Assembly: GCA_026992635.1 (NCBI GenBank)
Contig: JALWYU010000098.1
Coordinates: forward strand, 1 to 36,585
DNA length: 36,585 nt
Origin: Bacteroidota bacterium
GTDB lineage: Bacteria; Bacteroidota; Bacteroidia; JAADEI01
Direction: 5' to 3'
Position numbers and translations under genes: made by a program. The notes under the pieces were generated by a model that saw only the letters and a list, made by a program, of their open reading frames with translations, did not search any database and was not told the origin of the DNA. Below are positions 1-7,488 of the stretch, in pieces. Position 1 is the first letter of the stretch. Every line of letters starts with the position of its first letter.

Positions 1-51
1 CCCTAACTCCCTGAAAACCAGCGCCGAGCGCCCCGCCCCCACAAAAAAACC

Positions 52-786
52 TCATCCCTTCCCCCGTTTCGCCCATGCCAACCCTCCAATGTAGATCTCC
101 ATGGACGGCAGATCCCGATCAAACACGCTTTCCAGGTAGGCAAGTAGGCTGGATATCGTAGTCCCCGTTGTAATCACGTCGTCTACAATCAGCACAGACC
201 GGTACAAGCGCAAAATTTGTTTTGGCACAGTCAGACGAAACCCAATGGAAGCGTGCAATCGCTGGTGAACCGCCAGTCGCGACATCGGACCCCGAAATCG
301 TGTACGTTGAACAATATGGCTCAAAATAGGTGGTTTATTGGGCAGCGTTGTCCGAATACCACGGGCAATCCATTCGCACTGGTTAAACCCGCGCTGGCGT
401 AACCGACGAGGGTGAATGGGCATAGGTAGAATCGCAGCGATTTCCCATTGGTAGTGGAGCGCGATGGATTCGCCAAGAAATCTGCCCAGGTATAAACCCA
501 AATAGGGGTTTTGACCGTATTTCATTCGGTAGAGCACTTGTTGCAGGAGTGGGGAGTCGTGGTAGTACCACAGGACAGTCACACCCTTGACAAAGGGAAA
601 GTATTGGAAAAGTCGTTCCAGTAATGGTTTGGTTTGGCGGTGAAGAAGTGTGGGCGCGAAGTAAAGACGGCACCGGGCACAAATCCCTTTTTCGCTGGGC
701 AAAAGCAAGTGGTTGCAAATCAGGCAGAGCCGTGGCAAAAAAGCAGTGTAAAGTTGTGTCAGCCACTGGCTAATGCGTAAAGGCAT
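52..786 (-). CDS. comF: ComF family phosphoribosyltransferase-like protein
   Basis: About 244 residues, usual for the ComF/GntX family, which combines a small N-terminal Cys cluster with a type I phosphoribosyltransferase fold. Visible are a zinc-ribbon-like pair of CxxC motifs (C21/C24 and C36/C39), the family signature RGFNQ (132-136), and the PRPP-binding loop VLIVDDVITTGTT (198-210). In naturally competent bacteria ComF acts in the cytosol in processing incoming single-stranded DNA; its exact reaction is unsettled. I chose the ATG at 786 because the open frame upstream of it lies wholly inside the preceding DUF4159 gene and lacks family features. This start overlaps the DUF4159 stop by 17 bp, which suggests translational coupling. 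Last gene of a four-gene minus-strand run. Family assignment is firm; a role in competence is inference. Confidence 0.88.
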   Translation of the reverse strand: MPLRISQWLTQLYTAFLPRLCLICNHLLLPSEKGICARCRLYFAPTLLHRQTKPLLERLFQYFPFVKGVTVLWYYHDSPLLQQVLYRMKYGQNPYLGLYLGRFLGESIALHYQWEIAAILPMPIHPRRLRQRGFNQCEWIARGIRTTLPNKPPILSHIVQRTRFRGPMSRLAVHQRLHASIGFRLTVPKQILRLYRSVLIVDDVITTGTTISSLLAYLESVFDRDLPSMEIYIGGLAWAKRGKG

Positions 787-1489
787 AGTAAATGATGTTT
801 GCGCCCATACGCAGGGCTTGCAGGCGTTTTTCTTCGGGATCGCCATGAACAGAAGGGTCTTCCCATCCGTCGCCAATATCGGATTCATACACATACAGTA
901 AAGCCAGGCGACCATTCAAGTGCACACCCAGTGCTTGGGGTGGCTTCCCTGAATGCTTGTGGATTTTGGGCAAACCCTTGGGAAAGGCAAAGGGATAACG
1001 AAAGATCTCGTGCGAAGAACTGAGCAATTCCAGTGGACGTTCCGGAAAGATTTTTTTGATTTCCTGCCGGATATACCTGTCCATTCCATAGCTGTCGTTA
1101 ATAAGGAGGAAGCCACCACGTTCCAAGTAGTGCCGGAGGTTCCGGGCTTCTTCTGGCGAGAAGTAGACGCGTCCATGACCGGTCATGTACAGGAGGGGAT
1201 ATTGAAAAATGTTGGGACTACCCGGTTGGACAATGTCTTCTTCCGGGGCGATCTGTGTACCCAAATGCTGGTTGCAAAACTGGATCAGGTTGGGTAACGC
1301 TGTAGGGCTGGCGTACCAGTCGCCACCTCCCTGATAGCGCAGGCGTGCAATGCGTACTGTGTATTCTTCTTGGGTGGGCGTACCGGGTGGCTTGCTCGGG
1401 ATAGAAGGGGCTTGCGCAATGCCTGCCAGCAACAGCCAGGTCAAACTGCTAAATAGCCACTTCTGGCAATGCGTTTTGCCCCGAGGCAT
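770..1489 (-). CDS. DUF4159 domain-containing exported protein
   Basis: 239 residues. Residues about 8-26 form a hydrophobic signal peptide ending near an AQA cleavage-like site. The mature part matches the DUF4159 pattern as I know it: a start like YTVRIARLRYQGGGDWY, a middle TGHGRVYFSPEEARNLRHYL followed by a GGFLLINDSYG strand, and an end with a long helix of the type RMGANIIYYA. The fold resembles a glutamine-amidotransferase-like or Rossmann domain, but no catalytic role is established. Starts 14 bp after the TPR gene stop and overlaps comF by 17 bp, so it is very likely co-transcribed. DUF4159 proteins are common in Bacteroidota and in MoxR/VWA envelope clusters elsewhere; no MoxR or VWA gene is seen here. 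Function unknown. Confidence 0.8.
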   Translation of the reverse strand: MPRGKTHCQKWLFSSLTWLLLAGIAQAPSIPSKPPGTPTQEEYTVRIARLRYQGGGDWYASPTALPNLIQFCNQHLGTQIAPEEDIVQPGSPNIFQYPLLYMTGHGRVYFSPEEARNLRHYLERGGFLLINDSYGMDRYIRQEIKKIFPERPLELLSSSHEIFRYPFAFPKGLPKIHKHSGKPPQALGVHLNGRLALLYVYESDIGDGWEDPSVHGDPEEKRLQALRMGANIIYYAFTH

Positions 1490-1502
1490 TTCAGGTTTTC
1501 AC

Positions 1503-2372
1503 TTATCGGGAGTGCTCACGGGAAGAGGAAGGGGATGGGGAGGGCGTGGCGCCACTGCGCTGCCGGTCTTGCTGGAGTTGTTCCAGGTTACTTCTTGGGA
1601 GGACAAACTCGGGTTCCAGCTCCTGGGCAGCCCTGTAAAATTGCTCGGCTTTGTCCCATTGGCGTAGCCGATGATAAACTCCTCCAACCAGATTGTACAC
1701 AGCGGCGATAAGGGGGACACGCTGCGTGGTCGTCTCTGAAATCTGGAGCGTGACCATTTCCTGTCGGCTTGCCGGATGCCGGATCACACTATCGGCAACC
1801 GCCAGCAGCAACTGATACTGTTGTGCCTGCCATAGGAACGACATATATGACCACAGGGGAAGCAGCGAGCGTTGGGCTTCGGCTAAGCGCCAGTAATAAC
1901 CCTGTGCCTCCTGAAATTGATTCATGCGCAGGGTCGCAAGCCCCGCCAGCTGCAACGCATGCGTATCCTGAGGGAAGCGTGCTAAGATGCTGTCGGCAAC
2001 TAAGCGTGCCGAAAAGAAGTTCTGTGTGAGCAAGTACAGTTCCAGTAAAGTGTCCATTCGTCCTTTCCATCGGGTGGTGTCCGTGGGCAAAAGCAAATGG
2101 AGAAAAGCGATGGCAGTGGAAAAATCGCCCCATTGCAAAGCACGCTGGTAGGCTTCCTCCAGGTGTTGTGTAGAGGAAAGAACTGTGCGGGCAGGCGTGC
2201 AATGTGTTGCACTTGCCTTTCGCTTGCAACACCCGCGTTTTTTCTTGTTTTTGGCGAGTGAAGAAAGTGGATTCACCAGGCAAATCATCAGAAGTATCAT
2301 CAGTAGTATTCGCCAGAGTGGATGCAGAGAATAATTGCCCCAACGGCTTTTCGCAGTCCTTTGTTCAGGCAT
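1503..2372 (-). CDS. TPR-repeat protein with N-terminal membrane segment
   Basis: 289 residues. An N-terminal hydrophobic stretch (about 19-40) followed by a basic, Cys-containing segment (KNKKKRGCCKRK) suggests a signal peptide or membrane anchor. From about residue 70 the protein is helical with tetratricopeptide-like pairs. The clearest is near the C-terminus (YNLVGGVYHRLRQWDKAEQF, with A/L/Y spacing typical of TPR), with further units around residues 100-165. The tail is low-complexity Ser/Pro/Arg. TPR proteins are protein-protein scaffolds; the partner cannot be told from sequence. It sits between the DUF3108 gene (84 bp gap) and the DUF4159 gene (14 bp gap). Confidence 0.65.
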   Translation of the reverse strand: MPEQRTAKSRWGNYSLHPLWRILLMILLMICLVNPLSSLAKNKKKRGCCKRKASATHCTPARTVLSSTQHLEEAYQRALQWGDFSTAIAFLHLLLPTDTTRWKGRMDTLLELYLLTQNFFSARLVADSILARFPQDTHALQLAGLATLRMNQFQEAQGYYWRLAEAQRSLLPLWSYMSFLWQAQQYQLLLAVADSVIRHPASRQEMVTLQISETTTQRVPLIAAVYNLVGGVYHRLRQWDKAEQFYRAAQELEPEFVLPRSNLEQLQQDRQRSGATPSPSPSSSREHSR

Positions 2373-2456
2373 GAGTAGCCGTGTTTGTTGTGCAAAAATT
2401 TTGGCAGGTTTGCCCGTAAATAAGTTAATGCAGGCAGTGCAAACGAAGGAGGGGGC

Positions 2457-3314
2457 TTAGCGTGAGGGCGAAACATAAGCCTCTACTGGATAACGAGAAT
2501 TTTTCCAGGAGAGGACTTCCGCACGGATTTCTCCTACGATGATTGGCGAGGTTGCCAGCAGGACGATTCTGGCTAAATCATCGGTTGCCCATACCCGCAT
2601 CTTTGCACCTTCTTTGAAGATTGTTCCAGGTATTAGTTCTGGCTCAATCACGATACACCGGAAGGTTCCATGTCGGGTTTTCAAAATCTGCTTACCCAAA
2701 TAGGTGACTTTCAGTTCATACATGTTCTCGTCAATGAATGTGGTGATTTTGAAGAAGTCGCCAGGGCGCATCCCGGAAAAATCCAGCGTCCGCACATAAA
2801 AAATCGCGGTGACCACGTCAAAGACGCAGGGTTTAATCGGAAATTTCTTAGGGACGGTCTGGTCATCCTTCAGTGAGTAGGCAATTCGCTGGCGATGATC
2901 AAAGCGTACGTCTTCAAAAATTGTATATCCCCCTTCGTAGACGTCGCGCCGAAAGCGAAAAGGTCGTAAACGCAGAGTGTCTGCCCAGCTCTCATAGAGG
3001 TCCTCTACTTTGTAGAACCACTCATAGCTCTTATAGGTTTTGCCATAGCCCCGAAAATAGTAGGCGGGTTTTCCTTCGTAGGTAGTGAGCTGGGTGGTGA
3101 TTTCCACTTCGCCAGCTGCCAGCCATAAGAAACCCCATCGGTAGTAGATTTTGTAACGGACGACTTCACCGGGATTCAGGACGCGCACCTGTGGATGGCA
3201 GGGGGGCTGAACCAATCGTCCGCCAGGCCGAGTGCCCACGACCCACCACAACAGCACAAAGATTGCAAGCCCCCGAAGAAATACCCGAAGCCAATGCTTA
3301 GTAGTACCAATCAT
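2457..3314 (-). CDS. DUF3108 domain-containing envelope protein
   Basis: About 285 residues. An N-terminal hydrophobic segment (LRVFLRGLAIFVLLWWVVG) is a signal peptide or anchor. The remainder has the DUF3108 pattern: a start like NPGEVVRYKIYYRWGFLWLA, then an AGEVEI strand, GYGKTYKSYEWFYKVEDLYESW, then LRPFRFRRDVYEGGY. The fold is a beta-rich periplasmic or outer-membrane-associated domain of unknown function, common in Gram-negative bacteria. Two in-frame ATGs are possible; I prefer the second (3314) because an AAGGGG sequence lies just upstream of it, but 3329 would add five residues. It is the first gene of the minus-strand run ending in comF and is divergent from the PorV/PorQ-like barrel gene. 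Confidence 0.8.
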   Translation of the reverse strand: MIGTTKHWLRVFLRGLAIFVLLWWVVGTRPGGRLVQPPCHPQVRVLNPGEVVRYKIYYRWGFLWLAAGEVEITTQLTTYEGKPAYYFRGYGKTYKSYEWFYKVEDLYESWADTLRLRPFRFRRDVYEGGYTIFEDVRFDHRQRIAYSLKDDQTVPKKFPIKPCVFDVVTAIFYVRTLDFSGMRPGDFFKITTFIDENMYELKVTYLGKQILKTRHGTFRCIVIEPELIPGTIFKEGAKMRVWATDDLARIVLLATSPIIVGEIRAEVLSWKNSRYPVEAYVSPSR

Positions 3315-3470
3315 GTGTTGCCCCTTCATTTGACAATTTCGGTGGCTTGGACAAATGAAACTAAAGCAAATTTCATGCCAGAGGTCCGTTCACTGGGCAA
3401 GATAACCACTCATTGTGGGAAGAATCATCGGGCAAAAGTTGCTACCTTGATTGGAAAAAGGGTTGTGCCG

Positions 3471-4433
3471 ATGTGCGCAGGCTGGGAGTCTTACGGGTTG
3501 GCTCGCCTGTCTTCGCACAGTGTGTGGTGGGTTGTGTTTGTCGCTGGAATGTTGCCCAATTTCAGCTGGGCACAGTATGCTGCCTGGGGTGTGGATGCCC
3601 AGGCGTATGCGCAGGGCAACATCTCTTTATTCATTGAAACGCCTGCACTGGCGTTTACCAATCCGGCACGACCTGCCCACTTCCCATTTTGGTCCGTTTA
3701 TTTGTCGGCGTCCCGATTCTATGGCGTATGGGAGTTGCGCTGGTTTCAGGCGGGGGCGTTTTTACCCTGGCGGACCGGGACATGGCAAACCGCACTTTTT
3801 TATGCGGGCTCGCGATACCTCCATATGGGCATGGCAGTAGTGGGTTATGGACATCGTGTAGGGGAGGGTTTATCCTTAGGGGTGTCAGCGGGCACTTGGT
3901 ACCTGTCCGCAGGTTCTTATGGTCGGAAATGGTTACCTGTAGTTCACATGGGGTTTGAAGGGCAATGGGCAAGATGGACGGTTGCCGGCGCTATTTTTAA
4001 CCTGACAGGCACCAGACTTAATCCCAGTACGTATACCATGCTTCCAATGGTTATGCGTGCGGGCATTGCCTATGAACCACTCTCCACGACGCAAATATTC
4101 TGTATGGTGGAGAAACCCTGGATGGAACCCGTAGGAATTCGCGTGGGGCTTCGGTTTCGGTTTCATCCACGTGCCGTGATTTTTCTGGGTGGGGGCGATG
4201 CACCGTTGCAGGCGGGCGGGGGCTTGTCCCTGATCGTCTGGGAATCAGCCCATGCGCAGGAGGAGGGACAACCGGTGGATACGTTATCGGTTGAACGCGC
4301 AGCGGTTGTTCGTCGGCATCTTCAGACTACGGTTGCCCTGCTCTATTCGCCTTTTTTGGGTGGTACTGTCCATGGGGCAATTCAGTTTGTGGGGTACAGG
4401 GTGCGTGGCAAGCAGGAAGTGCGAGTGCATTAA
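3471..4433 (+). CDS. PorV/PorQ-like outer-membrane beta-barrel protein
   Basis: About 320 residues from the chosen ATG. The start is set by a good signal peptide: a hydrophobic run ending GMLPNFSWAQ, cleaved after Ala or at AQ. An upstream ATG at 3375 would put about 32 polar residues ahead of it. The mature protein is rich in Gly, Trp, Tyr and Phe with alternating polar/hydrophobic strands, as in outer-membrane barrels. The early phrase ETPALAFTNPARPA resembles the asparagine-proline-alanine motif of PorV/PorQ/FadL-like T9SS accessory proteins. I therefore suggest a member of that broad group; a generic barrel is the alternative. It lies 51 bp upstream of the helix-hairpin-helix/barrel gene, so the two may work together. 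Confidence 0.5.
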   Translation: MCAGWESYGLARLSSHSVWWVVFVAGMLPNFSWAQYAAWGVDAQAYAQGNISLFIETPALAFTNPARPAHFPFWSVYLSASRFYGVWELRWFQAGAFLPWRTGTWQTALFYAGSRYLHMGMAVVGYGHRVGEGLSLGVSAGTWYLSAGSYGRKWLPVVHMGFEGQWARWTVAGAIFNLTGTRLNPSTYTMLPMVMRAGIAYEPLSTTQIFCMVEKPWMEPVGIRVGLRFRFHPRAVIFLGGGDAPLQAGGGLSLIVWESAHAQEEGQPVDTLSVERAAVVRRHLQTTVALLYSPFLGGTVHGAIQFVGYRVRGKQEVRVH

Positions 4434-4457
4434 TCGGATGCTGAATTGTGCAATCCA

Positions 4458-4472
4458 ATGGCATTTTGCCAT
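4458..4472 (+). other. Small perfect hairpin between two barrel genes
   Basis: ATGGCA-TTT-TGCCAT is a perfect 6-bp inverted repeat with a 3-base loop, followed by a T/C-rich stretch. It lies between the PorV/PorQ-like gene stop and the chosen start of the next gene at 4485. It could be a weak attenuator or an RNA-processing site; it is too short and not U-rich enough to call a terminator. Confidence 0.25.
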
Positions 4473-4484
4473 CTTTCTGGTCTG

Positions 4485-6575
4485 ATGAGGCGATTGACAA
4501 AGGGTGCATGGCTGCTCTGTATAGTGGTTGGTGCGGTGTGTCCAACGGTTGCCCAGGAGATTTCAGGTGGTGAGGAAATTGTAGAAGAGGAGGAGAAAGC
4601 CAGTGAGCAGGTAACAGACCTTCTGGAGGAATTACAGCGGTTGCAAACTGTCAAGATTCCGATCAATCGTGCTACCTTTAAGGATTTTCTTCCGTTGATT
4701 GAAGCGGGCTTGGTCACCGAAGCGGAGGCGCGGGCGATACTCCGTTATCGCGACCAGTATGGCCCCCTGAAGAATCTTGCTGAATTGCAAGGGTTACAGG
4801 CGATTACGCCAGAAGCACTTCGTCGCCTGTTCCCATATCTGCGCATAGACTCCCCTGAGGAAGATCGGCAACGAACACGCTTTTTGTTCACAGGAGGTAA
4901 ACACCAGCTGGTTTTTCTGAACTGGCGCCTCCTGGAACTTCAATATGGCTATACCACCAGAGATTCTTTCTATCGGTTTTTGGGTTCGCCCTGGAAGACC
5001 CAGTTCCGCTATCGGTATTACCATCCTGTTGTACAATGGGGTGTTACGATGGAAAAAGATGCGGGTGAGCCCTTTCTGCAAACTGTTCCGAACTATGGGT
5101 TTTTCTGGATGGACTACTTCAGTGCTTATGTGGCGGTTTCGTTGCCAGAGCGGTGGGTGCTCCGTCGTGTGTTACTGGGTGATTTCGCTGTGCGCTGGGG
5201 GCAGGGTCTCGTCATCTGGACGGACTTTGCCTGGGGGAAGTCCTCTGCAGTGCTTCAGTTTTTGCGTGGCGGTCAGGCATTTCGTCCCTACACTTCTGTA
5301 GTGGAGAATCGTGCGATGCGTGGGCTTGCTACCGAATGGGAGATAGGTTCCTTTAAGGTTCAGGCATTTGTCTCCCGGCGCAAAGTAGACGTTCGGCTCT
5401 CAGATCAAACCGTAGAGACATTGCCGGACACCTTCCAGACACTACTGGCGCAGGAGCAAGTACCTGTTGCAACATCGTTGCTTACATCGGGCTATCATAG
5501 AAATCTTTCTGAGCTGCGCTTTCGGCATGCAGGACAACTGAGCGCAGTCGGTGCACGCCTTGTACTTCATCGGGCATGGGGTCAAGTGGCTGCCGGTGCC
5601 CTCTACACCCATCTCAACGCGTATCTCACCCCTTACCGAGCATACCTGTACAATGCTTTTTATTTCCGGGGACAAACCACAACTCATGCATTTGCGGACT
5701 TTTCGGTCTATCCATTTACGGGTGTGCGTCTTGCTGGAGAAGTGGCGTGGTTATTGCCGGATATCCCGGCATACAGTGTGGGCATGCAGGTGAGTCCGTA
5801 TCGGCGGCTCCATGCGGGATTGCTCTACCGGCGCTGGTCGCCAGCCTACTGGTCCTTTTTTGCCAGACCGTTTGGCGAGTACTATCGCGGACAGAATGAA
5901 GAAGGGCTGTATCTGACGGTATCCGGTCGCCTGACACCTGCATGGGAATTCGCAGGATACATTGATTTGTACAGGCATCCGTGGTTTCGCTGGCGGCGCG
6001 ACCTCCCCTCTACAGGTTGGGAATACTTCTGGCGGATTGTATACAAATTCGCGGAGACAGGGCAGATGTACGTACAGGGCAGGCAGGAGCAATTCCTGGC
6101 ATCCGCCACAACCGATAATCCCATAGATTCGCCCTACTGGTATGTGCGCCGGTACGTCCGTTTTCATGTCCAGATGAACTTGCCGGGGGGCAGGCGTGTT
6201 CAGTTTCGTGTTCAGCATTCCCGGGCACAAACGCCGCAGAAAGACTGGGGAGTGCTTGCTTATGTACACCTTCAGACACGGATTGCCCGGGGATTGCGCG
6301 CTTACGGGCGGATGACCTACTTTTACACAACGGGCTGGTCGTCAAGAATTTACGCTTATGAGCCTGCCGTGCCATTTACATTTCCGGTGGCACCGCACTA
6401 TGGTCATGGTTTTCGCTACGTACTCATGGTGCGCTATCGGTTTGCGCAAGGGGACGTCTGGTTGCGCTTTGCCCGGACACGCTGGCTGGATAGATCCCGC
6501 GTGGGCAGCTGGCTCACCGCAATCCCCGCACCACATCGCTCTGAAATCACTGTTTTGCTCAGGTTGCGATTTTGA
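4485..6575 (+). CDS. Helix-hairpin-helix domain fused to an outer-membrane barrel
   Basis: About 696 residues. A signal peptide (about 1-23, ending TVAQ) is followed by an acidic linker (EEIVEEEEK). Residues about 58-118 form a helix-hairpin-helix region like that of ComEA: INRATFKDFLPLIEAGL, a second helix with the pattern EARAILRYRDQYGPLKNLAEL, then ITPEALRRLFPYL. The remaining ~570 residues are strand-rich, aromatic and arginine-rich, ending in a barrel-like LRLRF terminus. Barrel proteins of this size with an N-terminal HhH are widespread in Bacteroidota and usually annotated only as HhH-domain proteins. The HhH suggests DNA or protein contact in the periplasm. The ATG at 4485 was preferred over 4446 because it starts directly at the basic, then hydrophobic signal peptide. 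UppS follows after 72 bp. Confidence 0.75.
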   Translation: MRRLTKGAWLLCIVVGAVCPTVAQEISGGEEIVEEEEKASEQVTDLLEELQRLQTVKIPINRATFKDFLPLIEAGLVTEAEARAILRYRDQYGPLKNLAELQGLQAITPEALRRLFPYLRIDSPEEDRQRTRFLFTGGKHQLVFLNWRLLELQYGYTTRDSFYRFLGSPWKTQFRYRYYHPVVQWGVTMEKDAGEPFLQTVPNYGFFWMDYFSAYVAVSLPERWVLRRVLLGDFAVRWGQGLVIWTDFAWGKSSAVLQFLRGGQAFRPYTSVVENRAMRGLATEWEIGSFKVQAFVSRRKVDVRLSDQTVETLPDTFQTLLAQEQVPVATSLLTSGYHRNLSELRFRHAGQLSAVGARLVLHRAWGQVAAGALYTHLNAYLTPYRAYLYNAFYFRGQTTTHAFADFSVYPFTGVRLAGEVAWLLPDIPAYSVGMQVSPYRRLHAGLLYRRWSPAYWSFFARPFGEYYRGQNEEGLYLTVSGRLTPAWEFAGYIDLYRHPWFRWRRDLPSTGWEYFWRIVYKFAETGQMYVQGRQEQFLASATTDNPIDSPYWYVRRYVRFHVQMNLPGGRRVQFRVQHSRAQTPQKDWGVLAYVHLQTRIARGLRAYGRMTYFYTTGWSSRIYAYEPAVPFTFPVAPHYGHGFRYVLMVRYRFAQGDVWLRFARTRWLDRSRVGSWLTAIPAPHRSEITVLLRLRF

Positions 6576-6647
6576 TGGGGTTTTGAACCCGAAAAAGCCA
6601 GTTTTTTTCGTTCCTTATGCTGGTGGAGGGAAAATAAGTGGCAGTAC

Positions 6648-7454
6648 ATGGCGGCGGACACAAATGGCGAACTGGACAGATTAGTCCGTACAATTCGTGC
6701 ACGGGCGCTGCCCCGGCACATTGCACTGATCATGGATGGGAATGGACGATGGGCACTTCGCCAGGGGCAACCCCGTGTGCATGGTCATCGTGTTGGGGCA
6801 GAACGCGTCAGCGATGTGGTGGAACTGGCACTGGACCTGGCAATTCCCTACATAACTCTGTTCACGTTTTCTATGGAGAACTGGCAACGCCCACCTGAAG
6901 AAGTGAATGCGCTAATGAACCTCTTAGAAGAAGCCATTGAAACTTACTGGCAGGAAGCGGTTCGCCTCAAAATCCGATTGTTTTTCTTAGGGGATCGGAC
7001 ACGGTTGCCAGATAAAGTACGCCGTGCTATTGAGCATGCTGAACAAGCCACGCGTGTAAACACCCGGCTTACACTCACCTTAGCACTCAGTTACAGCGGA
7101 CGATGGGAGATTACCGAAACCACAAAACGCGTCTTGCGCAATGCCGGGCGAATTCATCCTGCTGTGGTCACTGAGGAGTTCTGGCAGGCGTGTATGCCCT
7201 CGGCACATCTACCTCCAGTAGATCTGCTCATACGTACGGGTGGTGAGTATCGTATCAGCAATTTCACGCTGTGGCAGGCCGCCTATGCTGAGTTCTATTT
7301 TACCGAAGTACTCTGGCCAGAATTTACCAAGGTTCACCTGGCACAAGCAATCCTGCACTGGCAGCAGCGGGAGCGACGCTTTGGACGTGTTCCTGATTAT
7401 CAGGTTTACCCTGCCCGAACTGACGATCAACCGGAAGATGTGGTTTCCCGGTAA
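6648..7454 (+). CDS. uppS: Undecaprenyl diphosphate synthase (isoprenyl transferase)
   Basis: 268 residues, normal for cis-prenyltransferases. The catalytic loop HIALIMDGNGRWA has Asp30, the residue that binds the Mg-diphosphate of the allylic primer. Other family motifs are present: FSMENWQRP, LSYSGRWEIT and the C-terminal RTGGEYRISNFTLWQ with the following LWPEF. The enzyme adds isopentenyl diphosphate units to farnesyl diphosphate to make the C55 carrier lipid used for peptidoglycan and surface glycans. It sits 34 bp ahead of bamA, a pairing also seen in other Bacteroidota. The product is the precursor of the lipid substrate of the WecA-like enzyme at the right edge, and Dxr in this window starts the same pathway. 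Confidence 0.95.
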   Translation: MAADTNGELDRLVRTIRARALPRHIALIMDGNGRWALRQGQPRVHGHRVGAERVSDVVELALDLAIPYITLFTFSMENWQRPPEEVNALMNLLEEAIETYWQEAVRLKIRLFFLGDRTRLPDKVRRAIEHAEQATRVNTRLTLTLALSYSGRWEITETTKRVLRNAGRIHPAVVTEEFWQACMPSAHLPPVDLLIRTGGEYRISNFTLWQAAYAEFYFTEVLWPEFTKVHLAQAILHWQQRERRFGRVPDYQVYPARTDDQPEDVVSR

Positions 7455-7488
7455 AGCGGGATTGGATGCTAAAAAAGATTTTGAAAGG

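Noticed and set aside
2373-2456. TTTG-N17-TATTTACG on the minus strand as promoter of the TPR gene
   Set aside because: The -7 part matches poorly and the 84 bp gap may simply be read through from the DUF3108 gene; too weak to list as a feature.
7240-7488. N-terminal extension of the bamA frame into uppS
   Set aside because: Overlaps the uppS 3' end by over 200 bp and would hide the signal peptide; the ATG at 7489 explains the protein fully.
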